NCBI GenBank assembly: GCA_036346225.1
Contig: JARFIW010000139.1
Span: 372,001 to 436,000 of the forward strand
Length of the DNA stretch: 64,000 nt
Direction of reading: 5' to 3'
From: Platerodrilus igneus
Taxonomy: Eukaryota > Arthropoda > Insecta > Coleoptera > Lycidae
Below, in pieces: positions 22,578-34,200 of this stretch. The position numbers and the translations under genes were made by a program. Each line of letters begins with the position of its first letter. Position 1 is the stretch's first letter. Below the pieces are notes generated by a model that worked only from the letters and a program-made list of their open reading frames with translations, had not been told where the DNA came from and did no database searches.

Positions 22578-25500
22578 TAGGGGGATGGTCTCGGGCCGGG
22601 CTTTTAAAAAGCCCGGCCCGGCCCGACGCAGAAAGGTAACCGTCCCGGCCCGAGGCCCGGCCCGAAATGAAAATTGATGGCCCGGCCCGTCGGGCCCGAC
22701 TTTTATTCCGCGAATGAAAAGATTTTTTTTTCTGTTTTGTTCAACGAGCAACTATCACTTTTTGCTTAATTTAAGAGTATAATGATTTTGAATTACAATC
22801 AAGATACTTGTAGAACATATCGTAGTATATCATTTGATTTTTGATTCTGTTACGTACCTAGACGTAGCCGGAAGAAAAGTAAGTACCAGGCTAACTATCA
22901 AACGCGGAGAGTGGGGGGATTCGCTTACATACCAAAAAGAAACAAAAAACATATCGCCCTCGATGATCTATTAACAAATAAAAATAAATAACGGATTCTG
23001 TACAAACAAGCAAGAGCAATAAATTAAGTGTTACTATTTGAAAGCAAACAGTTAGGTGATATGAACAATTTAGTACATTAGATACGAAGTGCGCATCTCG
23101 TATTTACACAAAATAAAATTAATCAGTAGTAAATAAACCTGTGAGAGCTTTTGTCAAGCATTTTTAAAGTTTCACCTAATACTTTTTGTAAAATAACTAA
23201 TTAGTAGGAAAGAATTAACGTGTGGGAGCTTTTGTCAGATATCTTTTAAATCGTACATAGTACCGTTTGTAAAATTAACTAATCAGTACAAAGGAATGAG
23301 CGTGTGTCTGTCCAATACTTTTAACACAGGTACATCACACATGTAGAGCGATAATATCGATTAGCAACAACGATCAATAGTTCTACAATGTGACGTTTCT
23401 TGTCACATAACTACACCAAATGTTGATACGGAATATCCCATTGACACAACACACAAAAGGAAACGAGTTGCCTACCTTTAAGTGTCCGGATACTTAGCTT
23501 AAAAACTGTCGGGAGTGAGTCAACACAGAAACGCCGCGGTATTCAGGATCCATTAACTCTGGCATCGTAACTACAGCAACGACCTACGGACAAAAGCAGT
23601 TGGTCTACAGAAAGGAAGAACCCATTTGGCCTCCAGCTAAAAAAAGCAATCCACGCAAGACACCTCCTAGTTGTCGAATAGAAAATAAACAGACGTGCAT
23701 TGCTTTAGAAATAAGGTGACGAATAATATAGAAAATATGTCGGCGCACAAGCTGTAGAAGCAAATTTAACAATGGTTCAAATAACACGAACTCCAACTGC
23801 AAATCCTCGCTTATCGAAGCGCGATTAAAACTGGAAAACCCGGGTTTTATCAGATAGTGTGCGACCTTATTTCAACAAGTTTTTACATTGAAACAATAGA
23901 GAAAATCATTATTGGCGGTCGTAATGTATACCAAGATAACAAGTACCTGACACAGGATATAACTATTTAGTTGTTGCATAAACTTGTCGTTTCAAAGCAA
24001 CTAGATTTAAGTTGAGGAATTTATTCGAGAGCGTGTTTATTATTAATTATGTTGAAGGATTTAACAGTAGAAACAGAATTTATTCGAGCGGGTATTGAAT
24101 TAATAAGGGAGAAAAATAGGGTAATTAATTTATGCTGAAAATAAACGTAACAATTCTTTAAAAAATCCTAAAAATAGGTAACAAAGGTACAAAATGTTTA
24201 GCAATTTTCAATGTTTATGAAATTGAACGCTTAACGCACCTTATAACCTTTATAATAAATTTGCGTCCGCTTTATTTTGTCGTTCCTACTTCAAAAATTT
24301 TTACTAAAATTATCTACTTGAGATTAGAGAGTTGTTGCAAACTCATTCCAAGTAGACTTTATTAAAAGAATCTTCAAATAAAGTATCGTTTCTTAAAAGT
24401 TTGCATCCAATCTAAAGGATTTAGTATTCTATATCTATAGGTTATGTTTTAAAAATGAATAAAGAATTAACCTCTTTTGTGATAAGGTGACCTACATGTT
24501 TAACTATATTGGAAAAATCAAAGAAATTGTATTCACACAAAGATGAAACTTTTTTTATTATTTGAGTCTTTTATTTCCCACTGATTCGATAACATTTGTG
24601 TGTGTTGTCAAAGTGTTTTCACGGAATACTTTTTGAGTTTACTTTAAGACACTGTTTTTACTTCTTTCCAAGCATATAGCATATCTGTTTTCAAAAGGAT
24701 GTTTACAGTTTACTTCTAGGAAAAGCATTACAAAACAGCATGCTCGTATTTAGAGCGTTGACGTTTTATATCTTTTTCGTGTTATAAACTTGGACATTAT
24801 ATTTCTAAATTTAATTACGGAAACAACACTACAAAAAACCATTTTTTTCGCTATATTTATACACAAAGCAGACAACTAAACGTAAGTTTGTACGTTAGGC
24901 ATTTGGCATATGTCAAAATTAAGGCGCCTTAAATAAAAGCATTCCCTGCCTGTGTTTAAATTAAATAAATGTGTCCTGTATTTTAATAAAGTACAAATAT
25001 TAAAGGTGTAATTGCGCATTTGTAAATGTCAAATAAGGAAAACTTTATTAAAAAATTGGTAAAATGAACTTTGCAATAACTCTCTAGTGTTTTAGGCGGT
25101 AGACATAAATTATACACGCGATTGATAATATCGACGTTCGCCGCATGATTGAGATTTGGAGTACATACATATACATAATATAAATCGTGCAAACTTTTGA
25201 ATTATGAATAGATCACCTAGTTTGATGTTCCTGAGCATCTTTAACTTGCCTAAAGTACAACATAAGGAACATTAAATAGGACTAAAAAAATATTCGGTAT
25301 AAAAAGTGAGTTATAATATCACGTTTCCTTTACACTAAACAAGACGAAAAACTGATTATTAATGGGTTCATGAAGACACTACGTGAAAATATAATTAAGA
25401 ACGTTTACTTACGCAATGTGAGATAGAAGTGAAGGGACGATGAAGTACTTACTCGTGCGTTTTTCGGCCCGAAAATTTCGGGACGGCCCGAGTCGTTTGG

Positions 25501-25642
25501 CCCGACCTGGCCCGAAAAAAGATAGACCCGGCCCGGGCCCGGCCCGAATAAAGTAGTCAACGGCCCGGCCCGGATTCGAGCCCGAAATCGGGCCGGGCTC
25601 TGGCCGGGTCGGCCCGAAAGCCCGAGCCCGAGTCCATCCCTA
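22578..25642. mobile_element. Non-autonomous hAT-superfamily transposon with exact 8-bp target duplication
   Basis: CTCTGGTA flanks the element on both sides (22570-22577 and 25643-25650), the 8-bp duplication typical of hAT. The left end starts TAGGGGGATGGTCTCGGG. The right end, inverted, starts TAGGGATGGACTCGGG. Both ends are unusually G+C-rich, built of repeated GGGCCGG/CCCGGCC words over about 130-180 bp, against an A+T-rich interior. No transposase is present. Removing the nested solo LTR leaves about 1.75 kb. Confidence 0.88.
22848..24152 (-). mobile_element. Solo LTR of the 1.24-kb Gypsy family, nested in the hAT element
   Basis: It starts TGTTACGTACCTAGACG and ends ACGTAACA in plus orientation. 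The 4-bp duplication ATTC flanks it (22844-22847 and 24153-24156). It is similar along its length to 37671-38911 and 59299-60539. Orientation is taken from the element at 36444-38911. This copy is about 64 bp longer than the other two. No internal region is present, so it arose by LTR-LTR recombination. Confidence 0.88.
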
Positions 25643-25650
25643 CTCTGGTA

Positions 25651-26924
25651 ACCTTTACCTTTTCTAGCTGAGGCTGCTCTATAAAAAAGAAGCCAAGAAA
25701 TGAATCGAAATTAGGTTACGCTCAACAAAATTATCAACTTGTATTTTTTGATAATATTGCTTCAGCAAGCTCTATTTAAACACTTAACCTACGCCAACCA
25801 TTATACCTTGGTATGTATAATCGAGGTCAACAGTATTTTTCCATGTAACAAAATTTTATGTGAGGGATTTATTCTGTGAAATATCTACCTAATTTTGCGA
25901 ATCGAAATCGCACGTTTGTTAGGAATATTATTTCCAGATGGTATGGAATAGCAGTTTAAAAGTATATAAAAAGCCAGCATGCATTCAAAAAGAATTCACA
26001 TAGAAACTTCACTCTAAATGCGATTGATTGGTCATTAAGTTTTCCCATTGCCTACTCCTAAACTAACTGTTCAAAAGTTTATCTTGTTGAAGTTATAAAT
26101 TCAATCGTTTATTCATGTAAAACGAAACTCACTCAAGAAATCGAACAAATTGGAAAACATTGTAGAAGCGTTTCGAATCTACACAAGAATACAAACTTAA
26201 AAGCTAAACTAAACCAGGGAAGTTTGCATGAAAATGCAGATAATTTTCTGAAGTTTAATAGTGCGTCGTCTTACTGTTGTAGCGATAATACCTGGATGCC
26301 TGTAAATAGGGTAAATTGAGCTTGTAAAGTTTTTAAACCGTGCAACGTTTGACTATAAGAAACAGCGTTTAATATTCACAACCATAAGGAGGTCTAGATT
26401 AAGAAATCAAAAGGACAACAATGTTGTTACTTTTTTACAAACACTTAATTTTTTTATATCTTGGTATTAAAATGAACCCTCTCTTTCGGACGAGCTGCAA
26501 ATGCTACTCTTTAACTAAATATTTTGGTAAGGTAATCTCAACAAAATAACCTGTACAGCAACTAGTTTTAAATCACAATGCTAACCATAAAAATTTTTTA
26601 AAAAGCGTCCATTCGCTAACACGTATACAGTTTAATTCAATAAACAAAGTTCTTCAGCGTACACAAAAAGTACGTTCCACTCGAGGAGCGCAAAGCTTAC
26701 AACGTCCCTTTGTTAATTCCACTTATAGGTCACCCTCACGGACACGATCGCAACATCATATTCCACGTCACCAATACCGACCGCAAGACTTCCGATTAGT
26801 TCAAATTTCAGAGGTGGGTCGACGAAATCGTTCACCATTCTAACGCTTGACAGTTTTGTCAACAGGTCGAGTTTAAATAAAAACCTGTGTAATGGCACTA
26901 AATAGAGTAAATTTTACATTGCAG
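25651..26924. other. A+T-rich, no recognised gene; possible upstream region of the candidate exon
   Basis: A minus-strand frame at 26713-26898 (containing MVNDFVDPPLKFEL) is protein-like but unassigned. G+C content rises from about 26700 towards the candidate exon at 26925. Confidence 0.35.
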
Positions 26925-27143
26925 AAACGGGCAGTATCGTGGATATGGTTTTACCACGGGAAGATGATGAATGCGCACAGAATGGTGATTTACAGTTCAA
27001 TAAAGGGCCATGTCCGATTGTTGCGCGATTTTTCTTTAAATACTATTTTTGCAACCAGTTTGGTAAATGCGTTATTTGGAGAGCGAGCAACGACAGATAC
27101 AGATACCGCATCGAAAATTCAAATAAGTTAGAACTGGTACCAG
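26925..27143 (+). other. Candidate exon for a small cysteine-rich, Kunitz-like domain
   Basis: A good acceptor (TTTTACATTGCAG) ends at 26924. From it the frame is open to 27205 and reads DDECAQNGDLQFNKGPC, then PIVARFFFKYYFCNQFGKC. The order G-x-C, an Arg-Phe-Phe-Phe stretch, then C-x2-F-x-K-C recalls Kunitz/BPTI domains (G-x-C, R-W/F-Y, C-x2-F-x-Y-G-G-C). The last loop is two residues short and the usual final cysteines are not seen. A weak donor (CAG/GTTTAAG) follows at 27144. If real, it belongs to a secreted inhibitor-like protein whose other exons are not identified here. The Kunitz assignment is tentative. Confidence 0.3.
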
Positions 27144-27245
27144 GTTTAAGTAAAGAACAGCCCTCGGGTTACAAAGTTCCCCTTGAACCCAAGGACGAAA
27201 GATAGGATTATACGGTGTAAATGGAAATGGTAGTCTACAACTAGT

Positions 27246-27543
27246 GGCGGCTCCGTGACGTCGTGGTATGTGTGTGACTACTACGCCCAAGGTCCCGGGT
27301 TCGAATCTTGACACGACCCCCTTGAAAAATGTTAGGCGAGCATTTTTCACAAAAATACATCCTCGTTCGGATGAGAGGTAAAATGGAAGTTCCGTGTGTG
27401 AGTAATGTCAGGCACGTTAAAGATCCCTTCCTTGCTTGGAACAGCAAGGGTTCGGCAAAATTCCAAATTTTCCCGGGAAAAAAAACTCGCTTCCTGGCCA
27501 ATGTAGTACCTTTGGGTGGAACATTGGAAAAAAATCACATGTA
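27246..27543 (+). mobile_element. tRNA-derived SINE with 14-bp target duplication
   Basis: AGTCTACAACTAGT flanks the element on both sides (27232-27245 and 27544-27557). The 5' part is tRNA-like, with a B box GGGTTCGAATC near 27298 and a mutated A box. The body contains GTTAGGCGAGCATTTTTCAC and the tail ends GGAAAAAAATCACATGTA. Two related copies lie at 63256-63753. The full length is 298 bp. RNA polymerase III transcription and LINE-driven insertion are expected from the class. Confidence 0.9.
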
Positions 27544-27834
27544 AGTCTACAACTAGTTTTAAAGATCAATCCTAAGTTTTAAGTATTAGATTTTTTCTTA
27601 AATTATTAGGGCCCAAAACACCATATGAGCTATTGCTAAAATGCAATAAAATAAAAACGATATAATTGTCTATCTCACACATGTATTTGAACGAATTATC
27701 ATATTTTTCATATCGCTATCATTCAAAATATATACAGTTAAAATAGTTTTAAGACTAGAGACCGCTTACATGCCTCTTAAACTAATTGTAGATGCGACCA
27801 TTTTTAATTTCGTTGATATATGTACTTGTTCCAG

Positions 27835-28474
27835 ATTCATGCTCCGCAGTTTAAATGGTCCGATAAACTGGTATTTTTTATAGAAGAAAAATTCAATTCG
27901 GACAAACAATTGCACAAGAAAATATGAGAAGAAGTTTCAAAGGGTTTAGAAAAAATGGACATAAAGTTTCTGGGCTACGATGTGTTGCCAAGCTTCACAG
28001 CCTTAAAAAAATCATTTAAGACAACAAAGACCACCATGCCAAATCAAGCAACGATAGAAAAATTTAGACGTTTTATGATGTATTAAGATTACAGACATTG
28101 TTTATGTGGGTTTTTAATGTGTTGTGTTTTTAGCTTATGGAAGAACTTTTTTGTAAGGAAGCTTTGTGTAAACCCTTATCTCTTGCATCTTCTTCTGGTT
28201 TGTTAATTAGGAAAATGAGGGTAGTGGTTCAACATCAACTATCAGTGTATCTAAATTTGGAAATTATTTATTTAAGTTTATTAGAGATTTCACAATCGCA
28301 GCCTGTTCTAGAACGGTCAAACTCTAAGACAAATTTGGTCACCCTGTTTCACAAGCGGCTAATCTAAAAACAAGTACATGAAGAAGCAATGGTTCAAAGA
28401 AAAGAAAAAATTAAAATGGACCCAAAAGTTCCTTTCTGTCCTTGAAAATCTGGCCGAAAATAAAGATTGCTCTT
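27835..28474 (+). pseudogene. Myb/SANT-like DNA-binding protein relic, perhaps the second gene of a PIF/Harbinger element
   Basis: An acceptor (ACTTGTTCCAG) ends at 27834. The frame then reads HAPQFKWSDKLVFFIEEKF, a stop, EEVSKGLEKM, IKFLGYDVLP, ALKKSFKTTK and IEKFRRFMMY. This is a clear trihelix/Myb-SANT-like pattern, with Trp in helix 1 and Lys-x2-Phe-rich later helices. A second part begins after a T-rich acceptor at 28133 with MEELFCKEALCKP, and the last part reads HEEAMVQRKEKIKMD then, one frame over, KFLSVLENLAENKD and a stop at 28474. A DNA-binding head with a charged C-terminal helix is typical of Harbinger-associated Myb-like proteins and of MADF-type insect proteins. Stops and frame changes show that it is dead. 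Confidence 0.65.
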
Positions 28475-28699
28475 AATTACTACATTGTATATACGTTTAG
28501 TGTTTGTTTGTTATTATTATATTAACATCAATTACCATTTATGTGTGCAGATATTCTTTATCTTAAGCGGGCTTTGGTATTGCGATTAATATAAATGCAC
28601 TCTAAAATGTAAAGCAATTTTATTTTGCTAGAAATTTAAACTAAAGTTTCTAATTTAATGTATTTATGCACTGATCCGGCATGCGCAGTATAACAATGA

Positions 28700-29465
28700 G
28701 TTATTAAATATGTGTGGTTACACACGGAGTTTAGAAAAGAGCTAGGAGAGTTTTTAAATATTTTAGATGAGATATTACAGGATAACTATAATATGATAAT
28801 TAACTCAGTAAACACAAAGATAATGACAAGTGAGTTACAGCCTAGTTCTAAACCAAAATTAAAAATAGGTAATACCGAGTTAGAGGAGGTAGATGAATTT
28901 TGCTATTTAGGTAGTATAATTACAAAGGATGGGCGTAGCAAAAGGGATATAGTAGCTAGAATAGCTCAAACTAGAAAATGTTTTTAAAAAGGAAAGACTT
29001 ACTAATAGCTAATAGTATTAGTTTAAATAATAAAAAAAGGTTCTTAAAGTCGTATGTATGGAGCGTTCTACTATACGGTAGTGAGACTTGGACAATTGAA
29101 GAGGTAGATAAGAAAAAGATAGAAGCTTTTGAAACTTGGTGTTATAGAAAAATGTTAAAGATTAGTTGGACAGATTGAGTAACAAATGAGGAAGTCTATA
29201 GAAGGATAAGCGAGGAACCCTGTATGTGGAAACAATTAAAGGTCAGGAGAGATATAATGATAGGACATCAGTTAATACATGAGAGACTATTTAGTAATGT
29301 CTTGGATTATAGACTACTAAATAAAAATAGAGTAGGAAACCTAGACAAAGCTATATTAATCAAATGATTAGAGATTTAGGTTGTAAAGGGTATGCAGATC
29401 TTTTTAGACTAGAATAGAAAAGAATAGAAAAGAATAGAAAAGAATAGAAAAGAATATAGAGCTGC
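28700..29465 (+). mobile_element. LINE-B 3' fragment (RTE-like reverse transcriptase C-terminus)
   Basis: The fragment encodes the end of the reverse transcriptase and the C-terminal domain, in three frames: EVDEFCYLGSIITKDG, then FLKSYVWSVLLYGSETWTI and EAFETWCYRKMLKISWTD, then a stop and NEEVYRRISEEPCMWKQ. It is related to LINE-A but clearly a different family (LLYGSETWTI against ALYGCEAWTV). It ends GAGCTGCGTCAAACCG near 29475. It is 5'-truncated and dead. Confidence 0.75.
29411..29456. repeat. Decamer tandem repeat in the LINE-B tail
   Basis: About four and a half copies of AATAGAAAAG. Confidence 0.9.
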
Positions 29466-29518
29466 GTCAAACCGACTTTAAGTTCGAAAACAAAACCAAA
29501 AAAAAAATAAATAAAAAT

Positions 29519-29900
29519 CAGTTAACTAAATGTCATCATGGCATAACTCAAAATTAGTTAGCGTTCTGGCATGTTGGTAGCGACTCTTGCTTAAGCCTTT
29601 CCATAACATATAATTTAATAAACGTCTCCATGACATAACTTACAATTAGTTAACGGTCTGGCATGTTGGCAGCAATTCGGTGCTTACGCCATACCATACC
29701 ATATAGCTTAATAACCATCACCATGACATAACTCACAATTAGTTAGCGGTCTGGCATGTTGGCAGCGATTCGCTGCTTACGCCCACCATAACGTATAACT
29801 TAATTAACGTCTCCACGACATAACTAACAAAGAGTTAGCGGTCTGGCATGTTGGCAGCGATTCGTTGCTTAAGCCTTACCACAACATGTAATTTAACACT
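29519..29900. repeat. Tandem repeat, about 92-bp unit, four copies
   Basis: Each unit has CATAACTCACAATTAGTTAG, then GGTCTGGCATGTTGGCAGCG, then a CTTAnGCC motif. Units start near 29539, 29631, 29724 and 29816. The array lies exactly between two LINE-B 3' tails. Confidence 0.85.
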
Positions 29901-29932
29901 TTTTTTGAGGGGTTGTTAATATGTATGTAGAG

Positions 29933-30110
29933 CCAGGTAGATAAAAAAAGATAGAAGAGTAAAGGAAGACCTAGACCAAGCTATATTAGTTAAATTATTA
30001 GAAATTTAGGTTGTGAAGGTACGTAGAACTTTTTAGATTAGCACAGACTAAAAAACAAGTTAGAGCTGAGTCAAACCGACCTTAAGTAAGGACGAAAACA
30101 AAATGAATGA
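29933..30110 (+). mobile_element. Second LINE-B 3' tail
   Basis: This repeats the 3' end seen at 29330-29495: CCTAGACCAAGCTATATTAG, then ATTTAGGTTGTGAAGG, and finally GAGCTGAGTCAAACCGACC. Only the last about 175 bp of the element are present. Confidence 0.7.
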
Positions 30111-30177
30111 CACACGATCTAAAATAAAACACGCAAAATAAATCATCTACGTTGGAATGCTTGAATTTTCTATCACA

Positions 30178-30897
30178 TTCAATTAAATTGAAGGAAAACT
30201 ATTGCGGGTCACATAATCAGCTGGATTATTTTTTGGCACATCAATCCGAATGTGAGTTTCATCTACAGCTTCAATGGCACTTGGAAAACCTCTTAATGTA
30301 AATCGTGTATAGACTCCCACTCGGCCATTATATAAATCTATTATATTTTTAAAAAGAGCACTTGTGACTCTTTGCACAGACCTAAATGCTGTGGCGGGTC
30401 CTACATTAAACCGATCACATGCAGATCTATAAAATTAGAAACAATTCATTACTTCTATGATTGTATATAAACTGTACCTATGTAAGAATCATTTTTTGTC
30501 GTTTTCCAAAACACAGTCATTAATTACTGACGAGATGAAATTGTAGGACAACCATTTACTTTTCTAATTAAGTCTTCACATATGATTTCAAGCACAAATT
30601 CGAACGTAGCCTTTTGTCATTTTTAAATTGTGAAGTATAATAAAATATTCACTATTTTCTTTACTATCACCTAAGCTGGCTTCGGAATTCATGATCCTGA
30701 TATTTTTCTATAACAGCCATATATTCTAAAAGACGGGAACGTAGTTCTCGATTCTGTTTTCTTTGCAAAGAAATTTTCCAATCTTCATCACAGTTTGAAC
30801 TTTCAAAACTACTACAATTATTTCCAAAACGCATAATTGAACTAACAACGGTAATCGTCTTTACGGAAAAATTAACATAAGCCTGAACACCACCCAA
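30178..30897 (-). pseudogene. PIF/Harbinger (HARBI1-like) transposase relic, N-terminal half
   Basis: Reading right to left, LLEYMAVIEKYQDHEFRSQL is the typical N-terminal helix pattern. Next come KATFEFVLEIICEDLIRKV and PTISSRQ with a stop, FWKTTKNDSY, then CDRFNVGPATAFRSVQRVT and the start of the nuclease, GFPSAIEAVDETHIRI, which holds the first catalytic Asp. It then reads NPADYVTRNSFPSI and stops. The remaining two acidic residues are lost. Two gaps (around 30640-30666 and about 30430-30490) could be short introns, since a GT..AG frame can be drawn, but they could also be decay. The Myb-like relic at 27835 points towards it, with LINE-B DNA between. Confidence 0.75.
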
Positions 30898-31251
30898 TTT
30901 TGCGGCTACCTTTCACTTGACTACCTATGATCCGTTCCACTTAAATGACAGACCGCAAAAATTCTCCCTAGAAGTCGCAGTCGCAGTGGTGAATGTTACA
31001 GTTGTCAACTGGAACGTACCCAAAAAGTGATTCCTCAGTATTTCCTACAAGTGACAACTCGATCTACCATCTCTAATATGCAATAAGGCAGTTATTTACT
31101 GACAAAATAACTTGCCCAAGTTTTTGATTTTAAATGATGAAGCAAGATCTTTTTCTTTAATTTACAGGTAAAAGATTTCTTTTTTTGGCTACAATAATAA
31201 CAGACCTATACTTTTAATTTCGAATGGACCTGCACCTTGCCGAAGTTCTAA
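30898..31251. other. Short unassigned stretch before LINE-A copy 3
   Basis: No matching terminal inverted repeat for the Harbinger relic was found here. A tandem GTCGCA pair at about 30977 is the only local feature. Confidence 0.35.
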
Positions 31252-34200
31252 ATTACTAGAACAGGTGAAATGGCTTGCGTGTTCTTATGAGTTAAAGAGC
31301 CAAACTACAAGTCCAACCAAAGTAGTAGGGTTATTTAGTGAGGAACCAGACTAAGACAGGTCCTCAAAAGAGGGCAGCGGTTTTTTCGGTATTTAGATTG
31401 GCAGTGACCATAGGGGTCGGTATGGCAGTCTAAGACACACTACCGCGATGTGGAAGGCAACGGGAAATCACCACATTATCTTCCAAGTACACAGCGTACT
31501 TAAATTGTAGCAAACACGATGGCATTCTCTGAGGTAAAAGATTGCAGAGTTAAACAAGTCCCCCCATTCGGATCTCCATGAGGGGACTATTTCGGAGAAT
31601 GCGATCGGAAAGTTAAAGATAAGAGTCGGAAACATTCTGCGAGTCGGAGCATGGAATGTTAGAAGTATGAAGCAAGTAGGTAAGCTAGAGAATCTAAAAA
31701 TTGAAATGAACAGGTTATCACTAGACATAGTCGGGATCAGCGAAGTTCGGTGGCCAGAGGCGGGAGATTTTTGGAGTGGAGACTTCAGGGTAATTCATAC
31801 AGGAGCAGAGGAAGGAAATTCGGGTGTGGGACTAGTTATGCGGGAAAATATAGGATACCGTGTAGAAAATTACTTACAAAAGAACGAAAGAGTACTCATG
31901 GTTAGATTAGAATCTAAACCGGTAAACACAGTAATAATACAAGTATACGTGCCCACCTCTAGCTACAGTGACGAAGAGGTAGAAGCCATCTATAAAGATA
32001 TCGAAGACATATTAAGATACGTATAAGTACATGAAAATTTAATAAATACGAAAGATTTTGATGTCGTGGTAGGTGAGGGTAGGGAAGGAGCAGTAGGTTT
32101 ATTTGGTTTACGCACAAGAAACGACAGGATAAATAGGCTGGTAGAATTTTGCGACAAGAACAATTTAATCATTACAAACACATTATTTCAACATCATGCT
32201 AGAAGACGTTATACGTGGAAGATGCCAGGAAATATAGGGCGATGTCAAATAGATTACATTCTTGTTAGACAACGGTTTAGGAATCAAGTAAAAGACTGTA
32301 GAAGCTACCCAGAAGCAGATATAGATACTGACCACAGCATCGTAGTTATGAAGGCCGCACTTAAATTTAAGAATGTGAAAAAAGAAACGGAAAAAGGCAC
32401 TTGGACATAAGAAAATAAAAGATAAAGATATTCAAGAAAGATTAAAAAAAAGTCAAATGAATTGCTCAAAGATATCGGGAAAATATCTGATACTAAGGAA
32501 GTAGAAACAGAATGGAATAACATTAAATCCAGCTTAGACATAGCGGCCAGAGGTATTCTGGGATATACACAAAGAGAAAATAAGCAACCATGGATAACAA
32601 AGGTTATCCTGAATTTAATAGAAGAAAGACGAAAATACAAAAGTAAATCAGACGAAACAGGAAAACAGAGATACAAAGCCATAAAATGGGAAATTATTCG
32701 AAAATGCAGGAAAGCTAAAGAACAATGGATTGATAAAAAGTGCAAAGAGGTACAACTGAAGATGGAAATAGGAAAGACAGACGAAGCATACAAATTAATT
32801 AAAATGAATTTTAGGGGTATAAAGCCATATAGCAAAAATATAAGGGATGTAGGAGGAAACGTCATCATAGAAAACGTAAGGAAAGTGGGTAGATGGCAAG
32901 AATATATAGGGAATATGCAGGAGAGGAACTAACTGCATTAGAACAGAAATCAGACATTGAAAATGATGACTTGGGATATCTTATACTTAGAGATGAATTT
33001 GAATTAGCATTAAAAAGTCTGAAAAATGGTAAGGCGCCGGGTACAGATAAGGTGCAAGTAGAAACTCTAAAAGCCGCTGGTCAAGCAAACGTCTCTTTCA
33101 ACTTGTAAGCTATATGTAGGAGATAGGCGAGATACCCAAAGATTTCAAACGTAGCATACCAAAAAAGAAAGGCGCGGATATATGTAAAAAAATTTGAACA
33201 ATAAGTTTTACAGCACACGTGTCAAAAATATTAACTAGAATTGTGCAAAGACGAATGGAAAAACGGGCTGAAGAAATACTAGGAGAAGACCAATTTGGGT
33301 TTAGGCGAAACAGGGGAACACGGCAGGCTATTTTAGCTCTGAGAGTGATAATGAAGAAAACAATAGAAAAAGGGGAAAGCATGTATACAGGGTTTGTAGA
33401 TCTGGAAAAAGCATTCGACAATGTAAATTGGAAAAAAATGTTTGAAATACTCAAAAAGATTGGAATGAGTTATAGGGATAGACGAATAGTACATAGCTTA
33501 TACAAAGAGCAAACAGCAGTACTAGAATTAGAGCAGGAACGTAGAGAAGTAAACGTTAAGAAAGGGGTGAGACAGGGATGTGCCCTATCCCCACTGATTT
33601 TTAACATATACATAGAAGAGGCAATGAATATTGTCAAATGCAGGAAGACATTTGGAATTACTATGCAGGGACAAAAAAATGATATGCTTAGATTTGCAGA
33701 TGATATAGCGGTATTAGCGTCTAGCAAGGAAGAGTTAGAAGCTGCTTTTAATGAAATGGAAACGGTTCTAACAGAGAGATATGGTATGAAAATTAACAAA
33801 AATAAAACTAAAGCTCTAGTATTCAAAGGTGGGGAAAATAAATCAAAAACAAGAATACAAGTATGTAACACGAACTTACAAGAGGTTAAGGATATCTCTG
33901 CTACCTAGGAAGCCAAATAACGCTAGATGAGAAAAGCACAAAAAATATAAAACAAAGATTAGCACAAGGTTGTGCTACATTTAACAAGAAAAAGCAACTA
34001 TTGTGCTCAAAGACCACAAACATAGAAACAAGGAAAAGATTGCTTAAAACATATGTGTGGAGCACAGCACTGTACGGCTGTGAAGCCTGGACAGTAGGAA
34101 AAGCGGACAAGAAAAAGGTAGAAGCCTTTGAAATGTGGTGCTACAGACGTATGATGAAGATATCATGGACAGACAAAGTTCAGAACGAAGAGGTACTTAA

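Noticed and set aside
22590..22720. CpG island / promoter
   Set aside because: The G+C-rich stretch and its partner at about 25460-25640 are inverted ends of a hAT element with an 8-bp duplication.
27246..27320. tRNA gene
   Set aside because: The tRNA-like part has B-box sequence but no good acceptor stem, and it is the head of a 298-bp SINE with a 14-bp target duplication and two sister copies.
27072..27501. Overlapping open frames on both strands
   Set aside because: They lie in or across the SINE and its flanks and have no conserved counterpart at the other SINE copies.
29519..29900. CRISPR-like array
   Set aside because: Units are about 92 bp and similar throughout, without conserved repeats and unique spacers, and the context is eukaryotic. 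It is an ordinary tandem repeat.
32305..32868. Minus-strand open frame of 187 codons with hydrophobic character
   Set aside because: It is fully antisense to the LINE-A endonuclease-linker region. Hydrophobic antisense frames are expected opposite Lys/Glu-rich coding DNA.
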